28,327 nt of DNA, from the NCBI GenBank assembly GCA_045652765.1, contig JAZOLG010000014.1, positions 1-28,327 of the forward strand, in the 5' to 3' direction. The position numbers and the translations under genes were made by a program. Positions 8,759 through 16,685 of the stretch are shown one piece after another (the first letter of the stretch is position 1; each line of letters starts with the position of its first letter). Source of the stretch: UBA1231 sp045652765. GTDB lineage: Bacteria > Bacillota_I > Bacilli_A > ML615J-28 > CAG-313. The notes beneath the pieces are model-generated. The model was not told where the DNA came from, did not search any database, and worked only from the letters and a program-made list of their open reading frames with translations.

Positions 8759-9367
8759 CTACTTGTTTTTTGTAATTCTATAATCTAATGCTCTTTTAAT
8801 AGTCAATTCGTCTGCATATTCTAAATCACTGCCTGCAGGTAAACCATACCCAATTCTTGATACTATAACGTTGTTATTTTCTTGTAAAACTCGTTCAATG
8901 TAGAGAGCCGTAATATCGCCTGACGGTGTTAAACTAGTAGCAATTATTACTTCTTCAACATCATTATTTTTTACTCTTTCTTCAAGCTTTTCAATATTTA
9001 AATCATCCGGAGAAACTCCTTCAAAAGCTGAAATTAAACCGCCTAAAACATGATATAAACCATTATATTCCCCGGTTTTTTCTATGCTTAGTAAGTCTTT
9101 TGGATCTTTAACAACAAGGATTTTTTTATAATCCCTAGTGGTATCAGCACATATTTCACATATATCATCTGTAGTTAACATTCCGCATTTTTCACATTTA
9201 TGAATTTTGGAAAATGTATCAATTAGAATCGAGCACACCTCTTGAATGTCACCTAGATTATATCTTTCTACAACATAATATGCATAGCGAAGGGCAGTTT
9301 TGTGACCAACACCAGGCAATTTTTCGAAACAAGAAACAAGTTCATCTAAAAAATTTAATTGTTTCAT
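8759..9367 (-). CDS. recR: Recombination mediator protein RecR
   Basis: 202 aa, normal length. The start is placed at 9367 (MKQLNFLDELVSCFEKLPGV) because it matches the family N-terminus and follows the ybaB stop by one base; an upstream in-frame start at 9394 would overlap ybaB. It shows the helix-hairpin-helix KLPGVGHKTA (16-25), a C4 zinc finger (Cys58, 61, 70, 73) and a Toprim-type domain with GEYNGLYHVLGG and the C-terminal core (ATSLTPSGDITALYI). RecR works with RecO/RecF to load RecA on gapped DNA. The dnaX-ybaB-recR order is conserved across bacteria. Confidence 0.97.
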   Translation of the reverse strand: MKQLNFLDELVSCFEKLPGVGHKTALRYAYYVVERYNLGDIQEVCSILIDTFSKIHKCEKCGMLTTDDICEICADTTRDYKKILVVKDPKDLLSIEKTGEYNGLYHVLGGLISAFEGVSPDDLNIEKLEERVKNNDVEEVIIATSLTPSGDITALYIERVLQENNNVIVSRIGYGLPAGSDLEYADELTIKRALDYRITKNK

Positions 9368-9368
9368 T

Positions 9369-9683
9369 TTAGAAGAAAGAACCCATACCACCAAGTAGTG
9401 CTTGGTATTTACTCATTTTTTCTTCAGTCGTTTTATCAATTTCGTCATACGCTTTTTTGCATGCAGCAACAATCATATCAGATAACATTTCGTAATCTTC
9501 TTTAGATTCTATTTCGAATCCTTCTAAAATTTCAACACTTACTAATTCTTTAGTGCCTTTCATAGTAATTTTAACAACTCCACCTGCAGTTTGAACAAAG
9601 TCTGTATTAGAAATTTCTTCTTGTGTTTTCAACATTTCTTGTTGCATTTGACGAACTTTTCTAAGCATTGCTTGTTGATTCAT
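9369..9683 (-). CDS. ybaB: YbaB/EbfC family nucleoid-associated protein
   Basis: 104 aa, typical length. An N-terminal helix rich in Met/Gln (QQAMLRKVRQMQQEMLKTQE), the core VKITMKGTKELVSVEI and a Gly-rich end (LLGGMGSFF) match the YbaB/EbfC family. These are small dimeric DNA-binding proteins encoded between dnaX and recR in most bacteria. It starts 2 nt after the dnaX stop and ends one base before recR, so the three are co-translated. The exact role in the cell is poorly defined even in model species. Confidence 0.96.
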   Translation of the reverse strand: MNQQAMLRKVRQMQQEMLKTQEEISNTDFVQTAGGVVKITMKGTKELVSVEILEGFEIESKEDYEMLSDMIVAACKKAYDEIDKTTEEKMSKYQALLGGMGSFF

Positions 9684-9685
9684 TT

Positions 9686-12526
9686 TTATTTCACCTCTCT
9701 TATCAAGCTTTGACCAAACATTTCTTTGGCCTTGTCATAATTTCTTGAACTATTTGTTTGAAAGTTCTCTTTAGTTACATTAATAACCTTTAATTCAGGG
9801 TTTTTAATCGGTGTTAAACTTGGGAATTTAATACCCATATGATATTGTCCTTTATATTCTGTGCTCTTTTCGTGCCAAGTATTTACTGGTAAAGCAATAA
9901 AATCATATTCCTTTTGTAGCGTTGTTCTTAACACTTGTTTAGCTTCATAATGCGTATTTGCCGTCATTAAGTAGTTACATATTGACGCTTTAGGATATAC
10001 AATAATTAAATAGTTTCCACCGTTTACTACAACCTTACCATCACTTAATGTTGACGCAACGCTTGCTAATGGTTGTGGAACAAGTGATTGAAGACGATAC
10101 CATACTGATTGAATACGATCTTTGTCTTCCATATTTCTTCTATCTCTAGATTGATGAAGAATATTTTCAATGATTCTAATATCGTAAGCTTTTGCTGTAT
10201 CATCTACTTGATTTTCTTTTAATTGTTCTTCTTTTGGTTCTTCAGGACTTTCTTGAGGAACAATAGTTTGCTCCATAACTTTTTGTTCAACACGTGGAGC
10301 TGTCTCATATGGAGAAGTTCGTTTTTGAATTATTTGTTTTGGATTTTCTTGTTCTGTTTTAACCGTTTTATAGTTTTCCTCTAATTGAGTAGTGCGAGCA
10401 CCAATCTTAACAGCATATTCTTTAACAGAATTAATCTTTAATTCAAGTTCTTGAAGTTGCTCTTCTGTAACACTTGAAGATGGCATTTCATCAATTTGTG
10501 TTTTTAAAGACTCAATTTGACCTACTGCATCAAGTACATGTTGTTTATTACTTTCAATACTTTTTTCTAATTCAACAACTTTATTTAATAATGTAAAATA
10601 GTTTTCACGAACTTTTTCTAGTTCAGAAACACTTTGATATGAATCATCTACAGTATTAAAGAAGTCATCTTGTGGCAAATCAAATGTTTCCCTCTCAATA
10701 TTATCATATATAGGTTCATTAATTTGATCTTTAGTTTGATTTACTTTTTCTGTCAATTCATCTAAACGATTATATATAGCATCTAAATTTATTGATTCTG
10801 GTTTAATAGATAACAATTTTTCATCTAATAAACCTTTAGTAACGTATCCTTCTAAAATAGTTTCTATTTGTTCTAAAGGAAGTTGATTTGGTTCGCTCTC
10901 CTTATTATATATATGTTCAGCTTTAATACTATTAACTTTTTCCATTAATTGTGAGTATGTAACAAATTCATTTAAACTATTTTTTATTTTGCTAAGTTCA
11001 GCTTCAAAAGATTGTTTTAAAGCATCCTCATTAAATGTAATAGTTTGTACAGGTTTTGAATTTAACTCATTATATTTGTTTTCTAATTCTACAACCTTGC
11101 TAAGAAGTTCTTGATTTGATTCTTTATTGTCAGAATTAGCATCGAAAAGAGTTGGTTGAACATTTGTATTTTCTATCGCTAAAATTTTCTTTTCAAGCGT
11201 TTCAATTCTTGGATCTTCTTCTAATGCTTCAATTCTTTCTTCTAAATCGCGAGGAGGAACTGCACATTTAGAAACCATTTCTTCTAAGAATTCTAACTTA
11301 CTTTTTGCGTAATCTTTAAATTCGCTAATATCATTTGTTTCATTTGTATGATTTAAATTCTTTATTTGCATTTCTAATTGATATAATTTATCGTATACTT
11401 CACTCAAGTCAACATTTTCAGTTGATTTAGCAAGTGGCGAAGATACATCAACGGCAGTCATCTTTACAATTCCAACTTCTAAATATATTTTAGGAGTGTT
11501 TGTAAATTTAATTTTATTTTGAACATCATTTAAAACATCTACATATTTAAATATTTTGTTTCTTTTTATTTCTTGTGTAAGTTTAATAAAATCAAAATTA
11601 TTAAATATTGCTTTTGTATTTTCTTCTGGCTTAACGTTTTGATATAGAACCATATCTCTGCATACAGATAACATTGATTGAACCAAAACACTTACTTCTT
11701 TGCCTAAATCTAATAATTCATTAACAATATCTAAGGCATCACTAATAAGACCTTTATTTAATAAAGAGAACAATTCAATTATTTTTTTATCTGAAACTCT
11801 ACCAGTTATATTATTTATATCTTCGGCTGTAATTTCTTGTTCAGTATATGCTGAAACTTGGTCCATAATGCTTAACGCATCACGCATTCCACCTTCAGAT
11901 ATTTCAGCTATTAAAGAAATAGCTTCATCATTAATCACAATATTTTCAATATTTTTAATTTTAATAAGTTGATCTATAATTTCTCTGTTAGTTAATGGTT
12001 TAAAATCAAATCGTTGACAACGAGAAAGAATAGTTGCGGGAACCTTGTGTGGTTCAGTTGTTGCTAAAATAAAAATGACGTGTGCTGGTGGTTCTTCTAA
12101 TGTTTTTAGCAAAGCGTTAAACGCTGAAATACTTAACATATGAACTTCGTCGATAATATATATTTTATGTTTTAATGAAGCCGGTAAAAAGTTTACTTTT
12201 TCTAGTAAACTGCGCATTTCCTCAACACCATTATTGCTTGCTGCATCAATTTCGATTACATCAATGTTTGAACCATCATTAATTGATTCACAAACAGAAC
12301 ATTGGTTACATGGATTTCCATTGTTTAAATGCTCACAATTTACTGCTTTTGCGATAATTCTGGCGATTGTTGTTTTACCAATTCCACGAGAACCGCTAAA
12401 TAAATATGCGTGACCAATCTTATCGTTAGCGATTGAGTTTTTAATAGTTTGTATTATATATTTTTGCCCAACAACTTCTTCAAAATTCGTTGGACGATAT
12501 CTTCTATATAATGCTTTATAGGCCAT
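9686..12526 (-). CDS. dnaX: DNA polymerase III tau/gamma subunit, unusually long
   Basis: 946 aa from the ATG at 12526, chosen because MAYKALYRRYRPTNFEEVVG is the canonical N-terminus and GGAGG sits 10 nt upstream; a further upstream in-frame start would overlap the promoter. The clamp-loader AAA+ module is intact: Walker A GSRGIGKTT (45-53), zinc Cys64/73/76/79, Walker B IIDEVHML, SRC motif ILSRCQRF and sensor-2 GGMRDALS. From about residue 380 to 800 comes a long charged, Glu/Lys/Gln/Asn-rich region with heptad-like coiled-coil stretches. A globular C-terminal domain follows (from about QSVWYRLQSLVPQPLASVAS). Typical DnaX proteins are roughly 550-700 aa, so the middle is greatly expanded. 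The protein loads the DnaN clamp and holds polymerase at the fork. No alternative gamma product can be asserted from reading alone. Confidence 0.97.
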   Translation of the reverse strand: MAYKALYRRYRPTNFEEVVGQKYIIQTIKNSIANDKIGHAYLFSGSRGIGKTTIARIIAKAVNCEHLNNGNPCNQCSVCESINDGSNIDVIEIDAASNNGVEEMRSLLEKVNFLPASLKHKIYIIDEVHMLSISAFNALLKTLEEPPAHVIFILATTEPHKVPATILSRCQRFDFKPLTNREIIDQLIKIKNIENIVINDEAISLIAEISEGGMRDALSIMDQVSAYTEQEITAEDINNITGRVSDKKIIELFSLLNKGLISDALDIVNELLDLGKEVSVLVQSMLSVCRDMVLYQNVKPEENTKAIFNNFDFIKLTQEIKRNKIFKYVDVLNDVQNKIKFTNTPKIYLEVGIVKMTAVDVSSPLAKSTENVDLSEVYDKLYQLEMQIKNLNHTNETNDISEFKDYAKSKLEFLEEMVSKCAVPPRDLEERIEALEEDPRIETLEKKILAIENTNVQPTLFDANSDNKESNQELLSKVVELENKYNELNSKPVQTITFNEDALKQSFEAELSKIKNSLNEFVTYSQLMEKVNSIKAEHIYNKESEPNQLPLEQIETILEGYVTKGLLDEKLLSIKPESINLDAIYNRLDELTEKVNQTKDQINEPIYDNIERETFDLPQDDFFNTVDDSYQSVSELEKVRENYFTLLNKVVELEKSIESNKQHVLDAVGQIESLKTQIDEMPSSSVTEEQLQELELKINSVKEYAVKIGARTTQLEENYKTVKTEQENPKQIIQKRTSPYETAPRVEQKVMEQTIVPQESPEEPKEEQLKENQVDDTAKAYDIRIIENILHQSRDRRNMEDKDRIQSVWYRLQSLVPQPLASVASTLSDGKVVVNGGNYLIIVYPKASICNYLMTANTHYEAKQVLRTTLQKEYDFIALPVNTWHEKSTEYKGQYHMGIKFPSLTPIKNPELKVINVTKENFQTNSSRNYDKAKEMFGQSLIREVK

Positions 12527-12551
12527 AATTCTTAAACCTCCATTTTTATTT

Positions 12552-12580
12552 ATTATACCATATATATATCTTTTTGTCCT
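12552..12580 (-). promoter_or_regulatory. Promoter of dnaX-ybaB-recR
   Basis: Minus strand: AGGACA (12580-12575), a 17-nt spacer and TATAAT (12557-12552) with TGG immediately upstream (extended -10), placing the start about 20 nt before the dnaX ATG. Confidence 0.65.
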
Positions 12581-12619
12581 TGTTTTAATCAAACTTTTTT
12601 TGTTTAATAATTTTTTATT

Positions 12620-12625
12620 TATAAT
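12620..12625 (+). promoter_or_regulatory. -10 element of the Na/Pi cotransporter-like gene
   Basis: TATAAT about 24 nt before the probable GTG start, on the plus strand and divergent from dnaX. Only a poor -35 (TTTTTG at 12597-12602) is seen at 17 nt spacing, so the promoter is tentative. Confidence 0.4.
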
Positions 12626-12648
12626 CATAAAATGTCTTGGTGGTTTAC

Positions 12649-13560
12649 GTGCAATTTTTTATGTTTATTTGTTTTATAGGCTTATTTCTTTATGGAATCG
12701 AATTAATGTCGTTTTTTTTAACTAATTTTTTTAGTAATAAAACATTATATTTTTTTGAATCATCAGAAAACATATATATTTCTTTTTTAATTGGCATTTT
12801 GTTTACATTTATCACTCAGTCATCTTCTGTTGTCACAGCTATAATAATTGCATTTTTAAACGCTAATAAAATGAAATTTAAAAATGCTTTTGCTATTATG
12901 TTAGGATCAAATATCGGAACAACGTTTTCTTCCATCTTTACAAGTTTTAATATTGATCAATATTATTATATCATTTTAAGTCTTGGATTAATTATGTATT
13001 TTATTAAAAAAACCAAGACCTATTCACAATTGTTTTTAGGTCTTGGATTTATTTTTTTAAGTCTTTTTTATCTAAAAAGCTATTTAAGTAGTTTCTTTAG
13101 TAACATCACTTATTTAAGTTATTTCAACAAAGTAAACAATAGTGTTTTATTAAGCACTTTAGCAGGCGTTTTTGTAAGTGGAATAATTCAATCATCATCA
13201 GCAACGATAAGTCTTGCACAAATAGCTACACAAAATAATTATATTTCGGTATTATCTGGAATTTGTATTATTCTTGGCGCGAACATTGGCACAACTTTTA
13301 CTGGTTTGATCGCTGCTATTAAGTCAAACAAATACGCCAAACTTTTAGCCTGGTCAAATTTTGTGTTAAACGTAGTTGGTGTTTTAGTTATTTTGCCTTT
13401 TGTTCGATTTTTTTCACAAACTTCTTTTAAAAATTTATCTCTTTATTTAAGTTATATTCATATTTTATTTAATGTAATATCATGTTTTGTTGGTTTGTTA
13501 TTAATATCACCTATAATAAATTTTATACACAAGTATAAAAAAAGACCTAAGTTAACTTAG
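12649..13560 (+). CDS. Na/Pi cotransporter family membrane protein (NptA/PF02690-like)
   Basis: About 303 aa with eight or more hydrophobic segments. The family hallmark is present twice as an internal repeat: ITQSSSVVTA with LGSNIGTTF in the first half, and IIQSSSATIS with LGANIGTTF in the second. These QSSS/GxNIGTT elements line the ion and phosphate path in PF02690 proteins. Sodium-coupled phosphate uptake is therefore likely, though some family members have other roles. The start is uncertain: TTG at 12637, GTG at 12640 and 12649 and ATG at 12661 are all in frame. GTG 12649 is chosen because GGTGG lies 5 nt upstream. The protein lacks the C-terminal PhoU-like domain of longer relatives. 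Its stop codon lies inside the terminator hairpin. Confidence 0.9.
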   Translation: MQFFMFICFIGLFLYGIELMSFFLTNFFSNKTLYFFESSENIYISFLIGILFTFITQSSSVVTAIIIAFLNANKMKFKNAFAIMLGSNIGTTFSSIFTSFNIDQYYYIILSLGLIMYFIKKTKTYSQLFLGLGFIFLSLFYLKSYLSSFFSNITYLSYFNKVNNSVLLSTLAGVFVSGIIQSSSATISLAQIATQNNYISVLSGICIILGANIGTTFTGLIAAIKSNKYAKLLAWSNFVLNVVGVLVILPFVRFFSQTSFKNLSLYLSYIHILFNVISCFVGLLLISPIINFIHKYKKRPKLT

Positions 13561-13567
13561 GTCTTTT
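13540..13567. terminator. Bidirectional terminator between convergent genes
   Basis: A perfect 28-bp palindrome centred at 13553/13554 (AAGACCTAAGTTAACTTAGG core), flanked by A-run and T-run. It separates the Na/Pi transporter (plus) from the SPFH gene (minus) and contains the former's stop codon. Confidence 0.9.
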
Positions 13568-13570
13568 AAA

Positions 13571-14584
13571 TTATTTCTTTTCATCAGAAACAATTTCTTT
13601 TAATGATGCCGCAACACCAGCTAATCCTTGTAAATTAGATGGTACGATAATTTTTGTAGATTGACCATTTGCCATTACACCTAAAGCCTCATAAGCTTTT
13701 AATGTTAATACGCCTTCATCAACTTGAATGGCTTTAATCATTGCTAAACCTTCAGCCTGTGCTTTATTCACAGCTAAAATTGATTGTGCTTGCCCTTCAG
13801 CTTCACGAATTAATGTTTCTTTCTTGGCTTCGGCTTTTAGGATTTCTGAAGCTTTTTGTGCTTCTGCTTTTAAAATTTCTGATTCTTTTAACCCTTCAGC
13901 TTTAAGAATTGCTGAACGTTTTTCACCTTCTGCAAGAAGAATAGCTTCACGTCTTTCACGTTCTGCACGCATTTGTTTTTCCATGGCGTCGCGAATGTCT
14001 TTTGGTGGCATAATATTTTTTACTTCAACACGAATAACTTTGATCCCCCATGGATCAGTAGCTTCGTCTAAAATTTCACGCATTTTTGTATTAACGATTT
14101 CTCTACTTGTTAATGCTTCATCTAAATCAAGTTCACCCATAATATTACGTAAAGTTGTTGCAGTTAAATTATCTAAAGCCTTAATAGGTTTTGATACTCC
14201 ATATACATACGCTTTCGGATCTGTTATTTGAAAATAAACAACAGCATCTATTTGCATTGTAACGTTATCTTTTGTAATAACTGGTTGTGGATCAAAATCG
14301 ATAACTTGTTCTTTTAAATTTACAATACCTATTTTTCTAGGTGTATCTAATTTTGAAATTGGAACAACTGGCGCTGATACATCAACCGCTATCTTATCAA
14401 AAAATGGAATCAACATATGAACACCTGTACCCCATGTAGCATGGTGTCTACCTAATCTTTCCACTACATACGCTTGTGTTTGTGGAACAATTTTAATATT
14501 TGAAATAACAATAATTACAATAATAACTAATAAAGCCGCTACACCGATTAATACGGCTTGTGCAATTTCACTTGTTAAAAACAT
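13571..14584 (-). CDS. SPFH/stomatin-type membrane scaffold protein (QmcA-like)
   Basis: 337 aa. One N-terminal membrane segment (about 10-30) is followed by the SPFH/band-7 domain (about 32-205: QTQAYVVERLGRHHATWGTG, VTMQIDAVVYFQI, WGIKVIRVEVKNI) and a C-terminal helical region. Residues 215-269 are five consecutive 11-residue repeats of the pattern I-L-x-A-E-x-x-K-x-x-x, suited to an extended coiled coil. Such proteins form large ring assemblies that organise membrane microdomains and modulate proteases or transporters. The gene follows an NfeD-like gene, a pairing conserved across bacteria (QmcA/YbbJ class). GGAGG precedes the ATG. The precise partner in this organism is unknown. Confidence 0.94.
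   Translation of the reverse strand: MFLTSEIAQAVLIGVAALLVIIVIIVISNIKIVPQTQAYVVERLGRHHATWGTGVHMLIPFFDKIAVDVSAPVVPISKLDTPRKIGIVNLKEQVIDFDPQPVITKDNVTMQIDAVVYFQITDPKAYVYGVSKPIKALDNLTATTLRNIMGELDLDEALTSREIVNTKMREILDEATDPWGIKVIRVEVKNIMPPKDIRDAMEKQMRAERERREAILLAEGEKRSAILKAEGLKESEILKAEAQKASEILKAEAKKETLIREAEGQAQSILAVNKAQAEGLAMIKAIQVDEGVLTLKAYEALGVMANGQSTKIIVPSNLQGLAGVAASLKEIVSDEKK
13778..13942 (-). repeat. 33-bp (11-codon) tandem repeats inside the SPFH gene
   Basis: Five consecutive units encoding I-L-x-A-E-x-x-K-x-x-x (residues 215-269). Units diverge at the DNA level but keep exact 11-residue register, a hendecad coiled coil. Confidence 0.8.
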
Positions 14585-14596
14585 TTATAAATCCTC

Positions 14597-15076
14597 CTAT
14601 TTAATTTCAATTTCTTCAACTATATCGACAATTAATTTATTGCCTACAATATCTTTAACAACGACATATTCGTCTTCGTTAATCTTTTTATCATCAACAG
14701 AAACAGCTGTCCAACGTTGATAATCTATTTTGATTTCGCCTTTTTCATTTGGTAAAATAGTTTTCGTAACTTTACCTTTCATACCAATTAATTTATCAGC
14801 ATTAGTTTTTACTTCAGTATTTAAAGTTAATTTTTTGGCTAGTGGTCTTGTAGCAATTACTAATAAAAATGTAATTCCTGCAAAAAGTAACGATTGCCAA
14901 TAAATTTCCCATTTTAAAATTGCCCCTACAATACCTCCTAACGCACCTGCAGCAAACCAAATCGAAACTAGCTGAGCTGTTTGTTCTTCTAAAACTATTG
15001 CTAAAGCTATTACAATTATCCAAATGACAATCATTGTAATTTGAGTTCCTTTTGCTATACTAAGAAAATCAATCAT
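14597..15076 (-). CDS. NfeD-like membrane protein
   Basis: 159 aa. Residues about 12-85 hold several hydrophobic segments (TMIVIWIIVIALAIVLEEQT, VSIWFAAGALGGIVGAIL, SLLFAGITFLLVIAT). The C-terminal soluble part (about 95-155) carries the NfeD OB-type pattern: LIGMKGKVTKTILP, GEIKIDYQRWTAVS and EYVVVKDIVGNKLIVD. This is the short NfeD1b form without a protease domain. It partners SPFH proteins such as the next gene. It overlaps the end of the upstream small gene by 8 nt and has AAAGGAGGA before its ATG, so the two are probably translated together. Confidence 0.92.
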   Translation of the reverse strand: MIDFLSIAKGTQITMIVIWIIVIALAIVLEEQTAQLVSIWFAAGALGGIVGAILKWEIYWQSLLFAGITFLLVIATRPLAKKLTLNTEVKTNADKLIGMKGKVTKTILPNEKGEIKIDYQRWTAVSVDDKKINEDEYVVVKDIVGNKLIVDIVEEIEIK

Positions 15077-15452
15077 TTCTTTCCTCCTTTACATCAACAA
15101 TTAACATTTTGTCTCCCGTATTCCATTTTGCGCTATATTTGTATGCTTGTTGTTTTGTAAAATTAAAATTATATATGTTCTTTAGTTCATCAATCATTTT
15201 TTTACCAGTAATTCTGCCGTAGCTAGGTTTTATATTTATTTTATACAATCTTGATTTATCAATAGCATTTGATTCAGCTTCTTCTTTGTTAATCTTTTTA
15301 ATTACTATTTTATTATCTTCTAAATTAACCCCAATAGCGATAGCATATGCATCAAGAAAATAATCTGCAGCTTTTTTGCTTAGCCTAATGTTGTTCTCAT
15401 AAATTGTTACTGCACCCAAAGAATCATCTTTAGTAATCCATTGTATCTTCAT
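15069..15452 (-). CDS. Small hypothetical protein at head of the NfeD-SPFH operon
   Basis: 127 aa, not recognised. The start at 15452 (MKIQWITKDDSLGAVTIYEN) is preferred over the upstream in-frame ATG at 15467, because AAGGAGG lies 5 nt before the former and the latter has none. It is a soluble, Lys/Ile-rich protein without signal or membrane segment. It has a beta-rich N-terminal part with NIRLSKKAADYFLDAYAIAIGV, a central basic region, and KSRLYKINIKPSYGRITGKK followed by a C-terminal MLIVDVKEE. First gene of a three-gene operon. It ends in TGA, which shows that TGA is a stop here. A role in regulating or accompanying the NfeD/SPFH pair is only suggested by position. Confidence 0.8.
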   Translation of the reverse strand: MKIQWITKDDSLGAVTIYENNIRLSKKAADYFLDAYAIAIGVNLEDNKIVIKKINKEEAESNAIDKSRLYKINIKPSYGRITGKKMIDELKNIYNFNFTKQQAYKYSAKWNTGDKMLIVDVKEERND

Positions 15453-15471
15453 AAAATCCTCCTTCATATAT

Positions 15472-15500
15472 ATTATATATCAAGTTTTTCTATTTGTCAA
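15472..15500 (-). promoter_or_regulatory. Perfect-consensus promoter of the NfeD-SPFH operon
   Basis: Minus strand TTGACA (15500-15495), exactly 17 nt, TATAAT (15477-15472). This should be a strong vegetative promoter. Two 14-bp direct repeats lie immediately upstream. Confidence 0.88.
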
Positions 15501-15506
15501 CAAAAA

Positions 15507-15539
15507 ATGTATTTTAATGTATTAAATGTATTTTAATGT
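15507..15539. repeat. Two 14-bp direct repeats between divergent promoters
   Basis: ATGTATTTTAATGT occurs identically at 15507-15520 and 15526-15539, 19 bp apart start to start. The pair lies between the minus-strand promoter (15472-15500) and the plus-strand promoter (15571-15599). It may be an UP-type element or a regulator site acting on both genes. Confidence 0.7.
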
Positions 15540-15570
15540 TTGCTAATTAATTTTGAAATTATTTTTTTTG

Positions 15571-15599
15571 TTGAAATATTATAAAGAAAATGATATAAT
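15571..15599 (+). promoter_or_regulatory. Promoter of the bitopic membrane protein gene
   Basis: TTGAAA (15571-15576), 17 nt, TATAAT (15594-15599) with an extended TGA upstream of the -10. Transcription would start near 15606, downstream of the first in-frame ATG (15605), which supports the ATG at 15626 as the true start. Confidence 0.82.
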
Positions 15600-15625
15600 A
15601 CTTAATGAATAAAAAGAGGTGTATT

Positions 15626-16660
15626 ATGAAAATTAAAAAAATTATTATTTTGTTGATTGCCATAATCGTCCCTTTAACTATAACTACTCTTATCGGTTTA
15701 TACGCTTATGGGACAATTGGTGAATGGACAGGAAACCAAGAAAAGTACATAAACGAACTTTTCTACAAAGATCAAACTAATGAAAAATCAATTACTAATT
15801 ATTTAAAGTTTAACTCTGAGAAATACAAAAACCATACAGAAAACATTAAATTGTATAAAGATTACAAAGCTAATACTTTAGAAACAATTGAACCAACTAA
15901 TGGAGAATTTAATGTTGGTGGTTTATCTTTCTCTTTATATACAATGCTTAGTCAAGATCCTAATTCTACAGCTTTCCATTACAATTTCTTTTATAGTTCA
16001 ATCGATAACACTTTAGTTAATCCAAACAATTTAGTTGTTATCTTTATTGAAGAAAGTGATAGAAATTCTGTTGATAATTTAACAATTGCTTTAGATCAAT
16101 TTGAAAAAGAATTTATTTCTGAAAACGAACCTTCTCTTTACTCAGCAAAAACATCAAGATTAACAGCTAATGTATTATTTACTGCAGGCTCTCCGCTTGT
16201 TGATATAACTGGTAAAGGCGCACAAAAAAATGATGGAACTATTTCAACTCCTTACTTATATTCATCTGATTTCCTACAATATCAATTCGCTATAACAGAT
16301 GAAGCTGGTGATGAGTTATCTTCTGGCAAGAAATTTGTTGATTTATCTTTCTGTTCATTTGCTTTATTAGAAGTAAAATATGATAAAAATAATGAAGCCG
16401 ATACAGTTAATGTTATTACAACAGGACAAATCGACGGAATCAAAAAAACTGCTGATGAATATGTTAAAGCAAATCCTGATATGTTACAAGGTTATGGATT
16501 AGACGCTGATAAAGCATTGACTGCTGCTGGATATTTTGATTTTATTTGGCCTACAGTTTTATGGCAAACAAGTATTGCCTTAGTAATTACAGGTATTTTT
16601 GGTTACTTATTCTATAAAACTTGGACATACGAAGAACCAAACAAAAAAGAAAAACGTTAG
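15626..16660 (+). CDS. Hypothetical bitopic membrane protein with large external domain
   Basis: 344 aa, family not recognised. Start at 15626 (MKIKKIIILLIAIIVPLTIT) with GAGGTG four bases upstream. A hydrophobic N-terminal segment (about 4-28), a soluble Ser/Asn/Asp-rich region of roughly 270 residues (e.g. FNVGGLSFSLYTMLSQD, LVVIFIEESDRNSVDNLTIA), a second membrane segment near the C-terminus (TSIALVITGIFGYLFYKT) and a short basic tail. The middle domain is probably outside the cell. It is a single-gene unit with its own promoter and terminator. Acidic and aromatic residues in the external part give no clear enzyme motif. It could be a lineage-specific envelope protein; no function is claimed. 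Confidence 0.85.
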   Translation: MKIKKIIILLIAIIVPLTITTLIGLYAYGTIGEWTGNQEKYINELFYKDQTNEKSITNYLKFNSEKYKNHTENIKLYKDYKANTLETIEPTNGEFNVGGLSFSLYTMLSQDPNSTAFHYNFFYSSIDNTLVNPNNLVVIFIEESDRNSVDNLTIALDQFEKEFISENEPSLYSAKTSRLTANVLFTAGSPLVDITGKGAQKNDGTISTPYLYSSDFLQYQFAITDEAGDELSSGKKFVDLSFCSFALLEVKYDKNNEADTVNVITTGQIDGIKKTADEYVKANPDMLQGYGLDADKALTAAGYFDFIWPTVLWQTSIALVITGIFGYLFYKTWTYEEPNKKEKR

Positions 16661-16679
16661 AAAGTTCTAACGTTTTTTT
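16651..16679. terminator. Bidirectional terminator between convergent genes
   Basis: CGTTAGA-4 nt-TCTAACG (16655-16661 / 16666-16672) flanked by A4 and T7. It lies between the bitopic protein gene (plus, stop inside the stem) and asnS (minus). Confidence 0.85.
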
Positions 16680-16685
16680 ATTTTA

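Noticed and set aside
8759..9367. Loss of a catalytic acidic residue in the RecR Toprim domain (VVKDPKD in place of VVExPxD)
   Set aside because: Other functional RecR proteins, such as that of Bacillus subtilis as I recall it, also lack Glu here, so it is not evidence of inactivation.
9686..12526. Programmed frameshift in dnaX making a gamma product
   Set aside because: Many A-runs occur in this AT-rich gene. No slippery site with a clear stimulatory hairpin could be singled out by eye.
13728..14231. A 167-codon plus-strand open frame opposite the SPFH gene
   Set aside because: It is a shadow created by the hendecad codon repeats of the SPFH gene. It has no ribosome site and an implausible Ala/Ser/Phe-rich product, while the minus-strand protein matches a known family over its full length.
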